Of a stretch of 64,000 nucleotides of DNA, positions 37,729-44,849 are shown piece after piece. The position numbers and the translations under genes were made by a program. The DNA lies in contig NZ_QPJO01000004.1 in NCBI RefSeq assembly GCF_003337305.1, positions 62,001 through 126,000 of the forward strand. The letters are read 5' to 3'. The stretch is from Winogradskyella arenosi (lineage in GTDB: Bacteria; Bacteroidota; Bacteroidia; Flavobacteriales; Flavobacteriaceae). The notes beneath the pieces were generated by a model. It made no database searches and was not told the origin of the DNA. It worked only from the letters and a program-made list of their open reading frames with translations. Each line of letters opens with the position of its first letter. The stretch's first letter is position 1.

Positions 37729-39045
37729 ATGAAAAATACACTTTTAGCCATTTGTTTTTTCCTCCTAAATCTACATCTGTTTGCTCATGAAGGCGGACAT
37801 GGTACACCTTTAAAACAATGGGAATTAGCAACAACGCATCAAACTGTCAATGCTAATTTCATCAAATTAGAGGATAATGACGTTTATTTAATGGATGCGC
37901 ATCACCCGGTTCAGGTTTATAAGCTTTCAGACTTTTCTGCAGCCGATCAAAATTATATAAAGGCTAAACGTGCAGCTATTCAGAGTTTAAATAATCATCA
38001 CACAGCTTCAGAATCTCAAGAAGGATCCAATTCTAGTTGGTGGCTCCTTATGTTTGGACTCCTGCTTTTGGGCGTATCTGTTTATAAATTAAGGAAAGAA
38101 AGAAAAGCCATGCATTTCACTTATGGTATTTTAGGGGGATGTATCGTCACCTTTGTGTCTTGTAAAAATACCGCCACTACGGGGATTAGTGTGCTTCAAG
38201 TTCCTTCGCACGCGGTTTCTGTAATGCAAAGCTTTTTTGAAAAATTTGATGGTGTCACTACGCATGCAGACAGTACTTATCTATATATATCCTCTAATGG
38301 ATTGCCCAATCATGATATGATGGTTGGCATAAGCAATTGGCAACAGCAAGTACCAATTAATCAAAATTACACAGGCGCTAATAGTTGGGCTATTCCTATA
38401 CATCCAAAAATGGCAGAAGACCCCTTATCTACAAAAACTAATTTACTAAAAGGAGCCATTGCTGTAGCGGTGAATGGAATTCCTATTTTTAATCCTTTAA
38501 ATAATAGAGGTGAAGATGCCAATGCTATTGGTGAATTAGATGAATGGGGCGGACATTGTGGACGTGCCGATGATTATCATTACCATTTACCGCCATTACA
38601 TTTACAAGATCAAGTGGGCGAAGGAAATCCTGTAGCTTATGCTGTAGATGGTTTTCCGGTATATGGAGAAACAACAGAGCCCTTAGATGAATACTTAGGC
38701 AAAACAAATCCTGATGGATCTTACCAATACCATAGCATTGAGGAGTATCCTTATTTTATTGCAGGTATGAGAGGTGAAGTCCAGTTAGACCCAAAAACAA
38801 AAGCACCAGAAAATCAGGTGTATCCACAACCAAGAACACAAGAATTAAGACCTGCACTAAGACCCTTACGTGGTGCTGAAATTATCAATTTTAAATCTTT
38901 GGGAGAAAATGCCTATCAATTAACCTATCGCTCAGAAGGGAAAGACTATATCATTAATTACAGTTGGGATAGTACAGGAACTTACACCTATCAATTTATA
39001 AATCCGGATGGTACGACAACCCTTGAAACCTACAAAGAAAAATGA
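37729..39045 (+). CDS. YHYH-domain protein with N-terminal SHD1-like domain and internal lipobox
   Basis: A 438-residue protein. Residues 1-20 are a signal peptide and 20-85 a small domain resembling SHD1 (FIKLEDNDVYLMDAHHPVQ; KLSDFSAADQNYI). Residues 103-120 form a membrane helix. An internal lipoprotein-like signal follows (MHF at 128, TFVSCKN with Cys 145). The YHYH domain covers about 155-390, with the name motif DDYHYHLPP at 283-286 preceded by GGHCGRA. The YHYH family is uncharacterised; the conserved His and Cys suggest metal binding (inference). Its stop overlaps the next start. Confidence 0.82.
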   Translation: MKNTLLAICFFLLNLHLFAHEGGHGTPLKQWELATTHQTVNANFIKLEDNDVYLMDAHHPVQVYKLSDFSAADQNYIKAKRAAIQSLNNHHTASESQEGSNSSWWLLMFGLLLLGVSVYKLRKERKAMHFTYGILGGCIVTFVSCKNTATTGISVLQVPSHAVSVMQSFFEKFDGVTTHADSTYLYISSNGLPNHDMMVGISNWQQQVPINQNYTGANSWAIPIHPKMAEDPLSTKTNLLKGAIAVAVNGIPIFNPLNNRGEDANAIGELDEWGGHCGRADDYHYHLPPLHLQDQVGEGNPVAYAVDGFPVYGETTEPLDEYLGKTNPDGSYQYHSIEEYPYFIAGMRGEVQLDPKTKAPENQVYPQPRTQELRPALRPLRGAEIINFKSLGENAYQLTYRSEGKDYIINYSWDSTGTYTYQFINPDGTTTLETYKEK

Positions 39046-39641
39046 AACCAACAAAAATTTTAGCTCTCATCCTTTTTCTTTCTTTTATAGCTTGTAAAAA
39101 CAAGACTACTGAGCTTACAACTGTAAATCATGATGATTTTAAAACCATTCATCCCAATTTTAAACTCACAAGTGTTGCTGTAGAAAACGGGGTGTTATTA
39201 GACGCATATAAATGTGAAGAAAAGGTCAAGGATGTGGAAAATTCCATACCACTGTCTTGGGAAAATGTTCCTAAGGGCACGAAATCTTTAGCGATTGTCA
39301 TGTATCATTACCCGAAAAAAGAACATAAGAGCGAGATCAATTCCTATTTGTTATTATGGAATATTGATCCTGAAGTCACAGAACTACCCTATAAAATGGC
39401 GTCTCAAGGAAACTGGTTTATGGGCGCAAATAAAGATGGTACAGCAATATCTTATACATCACCTTGTTCTCGTGGAAAGGGAAAACACGAATACACCATA
39501 GCGCTTTATGCTTTGGCAGAAACACCAGCTTCATTACCTAAAAAAAACAGTTTAAACGTCGATTATAATGTGTTTATGAATGCCATAAATACCGTAAAAA
39601 TTGTCGATAGAACCACCTTAACCTTTGTCGATTCCAACTAA
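39042..39641 (+). CDS. YbhB/YbcL-type PEBP (Raf kinase inhibitor-like) lipoprotein
   Basis: A 199-residue lipoprotein (lipobox FIACKN, Cys 18) with the bacterial PEBP fold: LDAYKCEEKVKD, IPLSWENVPKGTKSLAIVMY, YTSPCSRGKGKHEYTIALYA. The usual 'HW' after the anion-binding strand is replaced by LLLWN, so the ligand pocket differs from E. coli YbhB. It overlaps the YHYH gene by 4 bp and precedes another lipoprotein gene. Role unknown; the neighbours suggest an envelope function. Confidence 0.85.
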   Translation: MKPTKILALILFLSFIACKNKTTELTTVNHDDFKTIHPNFKLTSVAVENGVLLDAYKCEEKVKDVENSIPLSWENVPKGTKSLAIVMYHYPKKEHKSEINSYLLLWNIDPEVTELPYKMASQGNWFMGANKDGTAISYTSPCSRGKGKHEYTIALYALAETPASLPKKNSLNVDYNVFMNAINTVKIVDRTTLTFVDSN

Positions 39642-39652
39642 AAAAAAAAAAA

Positions 39653-40660
39653 ATGATACACATCAAACCTAGCACACTCCTCGTTATTTTTTCTTGTTTT
39701 GCACTATTCACTTGTAAAAACACAAAAAAAACGACACCTAAAAAAACGGAAACCTATAATGGTACCGCCTCCGTATCTCAAGGGCCAGCAACGGTCTTAA
39801 CGCAAAATATTTATGACTGCGATAGAGGTAGAAAAGCACCAATCGGGACGTCTACAGCTACAGGTGGTAGCACATGGACCGTTCCTGCAGAAGTTAATTT
39901 TACGGATGAAAGTTTTCCGATGGCATCCGATTTATTTAACCCTTGTACCAAAATAGAATTTACCTCTGCAGATGAAGCTTTATTTGCTTTGGATGGCAGT
40001 GATATTGTAGAAGTAGATGAAGATGGCGAACTTATTACCGCGTATGTCTTTGCCGACAACTATTTTGAAATGTATATAAACGGCATTCCAGTAGGGAAAG
40101 ACAATGTGCCTTTTACGCAATTCAACTCGAATATCGTTCGTTTTAAAGTTCAAAAACCGTTTACTATAGCTATGAAATTAGTGGATTGGGAAGAAAATAG
40201 TGGTTTAGGTTCTGAAGCGAATAGAGGACAAGCATTTCATCCTGGAGATGGCGGTATGGTCGCTGTTTTTAAAGATGCTGCAGGAGAAATAATTGTTACA
40301 ACAAATTCAGAATGGAAAGCGCAAACCTTTTATACCGCTCCGTTAAGCGATTTATCTTGTGCTACAGAAGAAGGCACCCTAAGACTAAGTTCGTCTTGCA
40401 ACACCGAAGATTCTAACGATGGAACATCATACTACGCTTTACATTGGAAAACACCTCTAAACTGGCAATCTTCAGATTTTGATGATAGCCAATGGCCTAG
40501 CGCAACCGAGTACACAAATAGAACGATTGGCGTCGATAATAAGCCTGCATATACCAATTTTATAGATATCTTTGACCACAGCAAAGCCGATGCAAAATTT
40601 ATATGGTCTACCAATGTTATTTTAGACAATGAAGTTTTGGTAAGATATACGGTAAACTAA
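39653..40660 (+). CDS. lipoprotein of unknown function (335 aa)
   Basis: A lipoprotein signal (CFALFTCKNTK, Cys 21) followed by a Lys/Thr linker and about 280 residues that look beta-sandwich-like. WQSSDFDDSQWPSA resembles the 'W....FDDs.W..A' pattern of galactose-binding/sugar-binding jelly-rolls. TYNGTASVSQGPA lies near the N-terminus. I do not recognise the family. The start codon is immediately preceded by an unbroken A-tract. It sits between the PEBP and LytTR genes and is likely cotranscribed with them. Confidence 0.65.
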   Translation: MIHIKPSTLLVIFSCFALFTCKNTKKTTPKKTETYNGTASVSQGPATVLTQNIYDCDRGRKAPIGTSTATGGSTWTVPAEVNFTDESFPMASDLFNPCTKIEFTSADEALFALDGSDIVEVDEDGELITAYVFADNYFEMYINGIPVGKDNVPFTQFNSNIVRFKVQKPFTIAMKLVDWEENSGLGSEANRGQAFHPGDGGMVAVFKDAAGEIIVTTNSEWKAQTFYTAPLSDLSCATEEGTLRLSSSCNTEDSNDGTSYYALHWKTPLNWQSSDFDDSQWPSATEYTNRTIGVDNKPAYTNFIDIFDHSKADAKFIWSTNVILDNEVLVRYTVN

Positions 40661-40708
40661 ATTTTAATCGTTTTAAAGCTAGCCACTTTTAATTTATACA
40701 TCTAATTT

Positions 40709-41443
40709 ATGAGTCCATTTAAAATATCTTGTGTTATTGTAGACGATGAGCCTATGGCGCTTAATTTAGTTGAGAGTTATGTTGAAAAAACACCCTTTTT
40801 AGACCTCAAGAAAAAGTGTAGTAGTGCCATTGAAGCGATGGAATACATCAAAGATCAACCGGTAGATTTACTGTTTCTAGACATACAAATGCCAGATTTA
40901 ACAGGTATTGAATTTTCAAAAATGTTACCTAAAGACACACGTGTTATTTTTACAACGGCTTTTGATCATTATGCTTTAGAAGGCTTTAAAGTAGAAGCTA
41001 TAGATTATTTATTAAAACCTTTTGATTACGCCGAGTTCCTAGTGGCGGCCAATAAGGCGAATACTTGGTTTGAATTGGTAAAAGGACAACGCCAAAGTGT
41101 ACTTTCTGAAGAAAAGGAATTCCTTTTTGTAAAATCGGAATACAAGCAGTTACGCATTAAACTAGCCGATGTGCTCTATTTTGAAGGTTTAAAAGACTAT
41201 ATTAAAATATGGATTAAAGATAATAAGAAGCCCATCCTAACCTTAATGAGCTTAAAATCTTTAGAAGAAGAACTGCCAAGCACACAATTTATGCGTGTGC
41301 ACCGCTCATTTATCGTTTCCTTAGATAATATTGATGTTATTGAACGCAGTCAGATTATCATCAATGATCAGCGCGTCACAGTATCAGAACATTACAAGCC
41401 AAAATTCTTAGAATTCATTAATAATAACTCCTTAAACGGATAG
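40709..41443 (+). CDS. LytTR-family response regulator
   Basis: A 244-residue regulator. The receiver domain has acidic pocket D12/D13 (VIVDDEPMA), phospho-acceptor D58 (LLFLDIQMPDLTG) and switch Lys in AIDYLLKPFDY. The LytTR DNA-binding domain (about 140-240) contains VKSEYKQLRIKLADVLYFEG and MRVHRSFIVSLDNIDVIE. It is the natural partner of the LytS-type kinase encoded 3 kb upstream. The split arrangement encloses the YHYH, PEBP and unknown lipoprotein genes. Confidence 0.94.
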   Translation: MSPFKISCVIVDDEPMALNLVESYVEKTPFLDLKKKCSSAIEAMEYIKDQPVDLLFLDIQMPDLTGIEFSKMLPKDTRVIFTTAFDHYALEGFKVEAIDYLLKPFDYAEFLVAANKANTWFELVKGQRQSVLSEEKEFLFVKSEYKQLRIKLADVLYFEGLKDYIKIWIKDNKKPILTLMSLKSLEEELPSTQFMRVHRSFIVSLDNIDVIERSQIIINDQRVTVSEHYKPKFLEFINNNSLNG

Positions 41444-41567
41444 CACGATTGGTATTCATCTATTGATTTTCAGATTTAATATGAGGAATTGCGGTATTGG
41501 TCTATTTCCTTTTTAATTTAAAAGCAATAGAAGTACGTTTGTACTGCACAAAACTATATATCAAATC

Positions 41568-41867
41568 ATGAAAAAAATTGTTTTAACCGTATCGGTTGCA
41601 ATCATAATGTTAAGTTGTAACAGTGTTAAAAATGTAGACACCTCTACCATTGCACAAGCTTCAACACTATTAAGTTCTTTAAGCTCAAACTCTACAGTAC
41701 AACAAATTACAAGTCTTTTCAATTTATTAGACACTGATCATAATGATGCCATCAGTTCTTCAGAAGCTATTGGTTCAGTTTCAGAAAACTTTGACGTCTT
41801 AGATACAGACAACAGTTCTAATTTAAATCTTACCGAGCTAACAGGCTTATTAGACTTATTAAAATAA
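41568..41867 (+). CDS. EF-hand lipoprotein (99 aa)
   Basis: A small lipoprotein (lipobox IMLSCNS, Cys 17), a Ser/Thr-rich helical stretch, then two EF-hand-like Ca2+ loops in tandem: DTDHNDAISSSE and DTDNSSNLNLTE. Each shows D-x-D-x-(N/S) and a Glu at position 12. Ca2+ binding is expected; the role is unknown. It lies 124 bp after the LytTR gene and has its own terminator. Confidence 0.78.
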   Translation: MKKIVLTVSVAIIMLSCNSVKNVDTSTIAQASTLLSSLSSNSTVQQITSLFNLLDTDHNDAISSSEAIGSVSENFDVLDTDNSSNLNLTELTGLLDLLK

Positions 41868-41888
41868 TTACCCCTAGAATTAATTGCT

Positions 41889-41924
41889 AAAAAAGGGATA
41901 CTTGAAAAGGTATTCCTTTTTTTT
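41889..41924 (+). terminator. terminator of the EF-hand lipoprotein gene
   Basis: AAAAGGGATAC / GTATTCCTTTT is an 11-bp stem with one mismatch, followed by a T-run. Confidence 0.8.
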
Positions 41925-42127
41925 ATGCATACCTCTAAACCCTTACAGAAATTGCACTTGAACAAAACTCTATATCTACAAAAACAGCCGCTTTATAGAT
42001 AAATATCAAGCACTAGTCTATTGCTTTCTCACAAGCCTTATAATTGCAATACCTTTAAATCAAGGAAAGCAATAAGGCTTATCATTATTGCGATAAAAGA
42101 TTGTTTAACGCCTTAAAATAAATGATT

Positions 42128-42712
42128 ATGAAAACACGTATTAAAACCTACTTACTCCCTTTAACATTTTTGGTTGCATTCGCTTTTCAGGCGCCCGCGC
42201 AAACCAAACGTAGTAGCAGTAAAAAAACAACCGTAATAAGCACTAAGAAACCCGTAAGCAAAAAAATACCGAGCTCAAAAGTGACGTATAAAAAACAGAC
42301 TAAAAAAGTGGTTTCTGTAAGAAGCGTTCCTAATAAAAAGGTTGTACAATATAAGGGACAGAATTATTATTACGCTAATAACAGATTCTATACACAATCT
42401 AGAGGACGTTATATTGTTATTGCTCCTAAGGTAGGATTCAGAATTCAGACCATACCATCTAACTATAAGCGTATACGTTTTAACAACCGTGATTATTATG
42501 CTGTTAATGGAACCTTTTATATCTACGTTAATAACGAATATGAAGTGGTAGAACCAGAGATAGGAACTATTGTATCTGAATTACCAGAAGATTACGAAAA
42601 AGTAACTATAGACAACCAAACTTATTATGAGTACGCTAATATTCTATACGAAAAAGTACAGGTAGACGGCACAAGAGCTTATGAAGTGGTTGGTATTATA
42701 GATATGGAATAA
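42128..42712 (+). CDS. secreted DUF6515-like repeat protein
   Basis: About 194 residues, starting at the second ATG (42128; an ATG also occurs at 42122). A signal peptide ends near FQAPAQ. A Lys/Ser-rich basic stretch follows, then three repeats built on 'YYYANNRFY...Y-VV/I-x-P-x-G': QNYYYANNRFYTQSRGRY, RDYYAVNGTFYIYVNNEY and QTYYEYANILYEKV. Each repeat ends in a Val-Pro/Glu-Gly turn (VAPKVG, VEPEIG). This matches the small Tyr-rich DUF6515-type envelope proteins of Bacteroidota, whose function is unknown. It is monocistronic. Confidence 0.7.
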   Translation: MKTRIKTYLLPLTFLVAFAFQAPAQTKRSSSKKTTVISTKKPVSKKIPSSKVTYKKQTKKVVSVRSVPNKKVVQYKGQNYYYANNRFYTQSRGRYIVIAPKVGFRIQTIPSNYKRIRFNNRDYYAVNGTFYIYVNNEYEVVEPEIGTIVSELPEDYEKVTIDNQTYYEYANILYEKVQVDGTRAYEVVGIIDME

Positions 42713-42754
42713 AGCTATTTAAGAAAATCATATTTAATTGATTGTTAGAGTGAG

Positions 42755-42792
42755 AAGGAGGGAAGTTATTAGAGTGGCGCCCTCCTTTTTTT
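42755..42792. terminator. terminator between DUF6515-like gene and Nudix regulator
   Basis: AAGGAGGG / CCCTCCTT stem with a 17-nt loop followed by T, between convergent genes. Confidence 0.75.
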
Positions 42793-42802
42793 ATGCTCTC
42801 TT

Positions 42803-43534
42803 TTAAATACTGATAAGATAATTCTTATGGTACATCTTTTTATAGATGTCTTTACTAAACATATAGAGTTGCGCTGGTTTTTTAGAAACACCAACTTGCT
42901 TTTCATCTAAAGGAATAATGTATTTTTTATTGATGAGTTTTCGTCTAAAATTACGATTGTCAATTTCTATCCCCAAAATAGATTCATACAAATCCTGAAC
43001 ATCATTAATGGTGAATTTATCTGGTAACAATTCAAAAATAATAGGTTCCGCTAAACACTTGGTTTTTAAATCTTCATGCGCCTCTTCTATAATCTTCTTA
43101 TGATCGAAGCCTAATTCGGGCAAAGATCTTAACGGAAACCATTTAGCTTGGTACTTATTACGTGTAACATCAACATCTTCTGTTTTTAATAAAAAATAGT
43201 AGGCAATCGTGATGGTACGTAAACTAAAGGCTTCTTTATCAATCCAAATTAAATCCTTCTCACTTAATAAACGATCAGGATCTCCAAAGGCTTTAAATTG
43301 CTTTTTATACTGATTGGTTAATCCCGTTAATTCCTTTAATACACGGGTTGCCGAATCATCTAAAGTTTCATCTTCATAAACATGGTATCCTGTAAGGACA
43401 TAGTCGTCAACTAAAACCTCTTTCTCTTTAGATTCTAAGTAACGTTTTATCAGTAAAACATTTAAAGATTTAGTAATTGTGTCATAACCAAAAACCACAC
43501 AATCTACAGATATATTAGAAATTTTATTAGGCAT
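42803..43534 (-). CDS. Nudix-type transcriptional regulator (NrtR/AraR-like)
   Basis: A 243-residue protein: a Nudix domain (about 1-150) and a C-terminal winged helix (about 155-243; TINDVQDLYESILGIEIDNR, RKLINKKYIIPLDEKQVG). In the Nudix box, GYHVYEDETLDDSATRVLKE followed by LTGL, two catalytic Glu positions of the REUxEE core read V and L. It should therefore bind a sugar-type ligand rather than hydrolyse. Nudix regulators control sugar and NAD genes in Bacteroidota. It is divergent from the outer-membrane protein gene and polyol genes, with two matching palindromes in between. A decayed copy lies at 51064-51430. Confidence 0.87.
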   Translation of the reverse strand: MPNKISNISVDCVVFGYDTITKSLNVLLIKRYLESKEKEVLVDDYVLTGYHVYEDETLDDSATRVLKELTGLTNQYKKQFKAFGDPDRLLSEKDLIWIDKEAFSLRTITIAYYFLLKTEDVDVTRNKYQAKWFPLRSLPELGFDHKKIIEEAHEDLKTKCLAEPIIFELLPDKFTINDVQDLYESILGIEIDNRNFRRKLINKKYIIPLDEKQVGVSKKPAQLYMFSKDIYKKMYHKNYLISI

Positions 43535-43573
43535 AATTTGTTTTTAACGGTGTTAAATGTAGCACAATAATTT

Positions 43574-43600
43574 TATTAAACGTCAATATAACATTAAATA
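43574..43600. promoter_or_regulatory. Nudix-regulator operator O1
   Basis: TATTAAACGT-n7-ACATTAAATA, an imperfect dyad 40-66 bp upstream of the Nudix regulator start. It shares arm sequence and 7-bp spacer with the perfect palindrome at 43725, consistent with autoregulation. Confidence 0.6.
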
Positions 43601-43688
43601 TTTATTGAATAAAAGCCAAGCCACATCAGTATTCTCATATCAATATAGCATAGTATTAAGCTAATATAATATATTTTTTGGCTTTATA

Positions 43689-43722
43689 TTTTGTAATATT
43701 CAAAATATATTTTATACATTTG
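43689..43722 (+). promoter_or_regulatory. Bacteroidota-type promoter of the outer-membrane protein/polyol operon
   Basis: -33 element TTTTG (43689-43693), 21-bp spacer, -7 element TACATTTG (43715-43722) matching TAnnTTTG. The expected start site falls inside the palindrome that begins 3 bp downstream. Confidence 0.7.
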
Positions 43723-43724
43723 AC

Positions 43725-43751
43725 TAATAAACGTAAATATGACGTTTATTA
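43725..43751. promoter_or_regulatory. Nudix-regulator operator O2 (perfect palindrome)
   Basis: TAATAAACGT-n7-ACGTTTATTA: 10-bp perfect arms and a 7-bp spacer, placed over the predicted transcription start. Binding there would block transcription. Confidence 0.75.
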
Positions 43752-43776
43752 AAATATAATCTTAGACCATATAGAA

Positions 43777-44652
43777 ATGAGCACCTTAACAACATCGCAT
43801 ACCAACAACATCAAAAAGGTATTTAATCCCAAAGGCCTATCTTTAAGTTATAAGGTATTCATTCTTAGTTTATTTCTAGGGGTTGCCAATACCACCCTTA
43901 ACGCACAAACAGAAAGCGTAACAGAAACCTACAAACCGTTTAGCATAAGCGGACATATAAAAAACATGCACACTTGGCATGGATTTGTAGTGCACCCAAG
44001 TGCGGTATTTGCGACAAGCCTTGAGTACAATACTCGAGATCAAAAATTTACTTTTGGCGTATGGGGAGGGGCTAGTTTTTCTGGCGTTGATATTGAAAAT
44101 TATAATACAGGAGAAAATGTAAGTGCAAGCTATAAAGAGTTTTCTATCTATACAAAGTATAAGTTTTCAGACCGGTTGTTTGTAGAGGCCGTATCGCACA
44201 ACAATTATACTGGAGTAGAAGAACGTGGTGACGAATTGCATTATTGGAGTTACGACAAAACTCAAGGTTACAATTTTGTAGATATCGGAATAGGATACAA
44301 TGTTTGCCCAAACACTTTACTTTATTTTGCTACGATTATAGCAGGTGGGGCCGGCGATTACGAGGTGCAGTCCGATGGGAGCCTAGAAGATTCTTGGACG
44401 CATTATTTTGAAGTAAAAAGCAAAGTTTGGAACAACGACAATGCTAATTTATCCGTTTTTGCTGGTGGTGCATGGTCCTTTATTACAGATAAGACCTTTT
44501 ACACCGAAGGTTCTGGAAACCTTATAAACGTCGGCGCTACTTATGGTAAAAATTTAAATATTGGTAGCTACCAATTACCAGTAGAAGTAACTGCTATGTG
44601 GAACCCTGAACAAGAAAAAACAGTCTTACAATTAGACCTTAAATTATTTTAA
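43777..44652 (+). CDS. outer-membrane beta-barrel/porin-like protein
   Basis: 291 residues. An unusually long N-terminal tail precedes a signal peptide (KVFILSLFLGVANTTLNAQ). The mature part alternates short strands rich in Tyr/Gly/Trp and ends in aromatic residues (VLQLDLKLF), as outer-membrane barrels do. Segments such as KFTFGVWGGASFSGVDIENY and VDIGIGYNVCPNTLLYFATI recall TorF-type putative porins. It lies directly behind operator O2 and upstream of a mannitol-dehydrogenase gene, so a polyol or sugar entry pore is plausible (inference). Confidence 0.68.
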   Translation: MSTLTTSHTNNIKKVFNPKGLSLSYKVFILSLFLGVANTTLNAQTESVTETYKPFSISGHIKNMHTWHGFVVHPSAVFATSLEYNTRDQKFTFGVWGGASFSGVDIENYNTGENVSASYKEFSIYTKYKFSDRLFVEAVSHNNYTGVEERGDELHYWSYDKTQGYNFVDIGIGYNVCPNTLLYFATIIAGGAGDYEVQSDGSLEDSWTHYFEVKSKVWNNDNANLSVFAGGAWSFITDKTFYTEGSGNLINVGATYGKNLNIGSYQLPVEVTAMWNPEQEKTVLQLDLKLF

Positions 44653-44680
44653 CTCTTAAATAACATAGACTCCTAATCCT

Positions 44681-44806
44681 ATGAAAACAATAGCCGATAC
44701 CTTCGTTGGTGTTACAAAAATCGCTAAGGCTTCAGGAATTCCTATTTTTATTACGGGTCGTTCTATTAATCCTTTAGCAGAATTAGGAACCACGATGCTG
44801 ACTTAA
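44681..44806 (+). pseudogene. possible glycerate-kinase-type remnant (41 codons)
   Basis: A 41-codon frame reading KTIADTFVGVTKIAKASGIP then IFITGRSINPLAELG. 'VGVxKIAKxxxIP(V/I)xxxxG' is the pattern found in glycerate kinases (GarK/GlxK). Everything upstream of it is missing. It lies between the porin-like gene and mannitol dehydrogenase, where a kinase would make sense. The identification is by eye and tentative. Confidence 0.3.
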
Positions 44807-44849
44807 CCATGGAAAAAGAACCGCCACCAAAATTAATGGAAAAGAAAAA

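Noticed and set aside
42221-42330. Lys/Ser-rich stretch as a repeat array
   Set aside because: It is the basic linker of the DUF6515-like secreted protein, not a nucleotide repeat.
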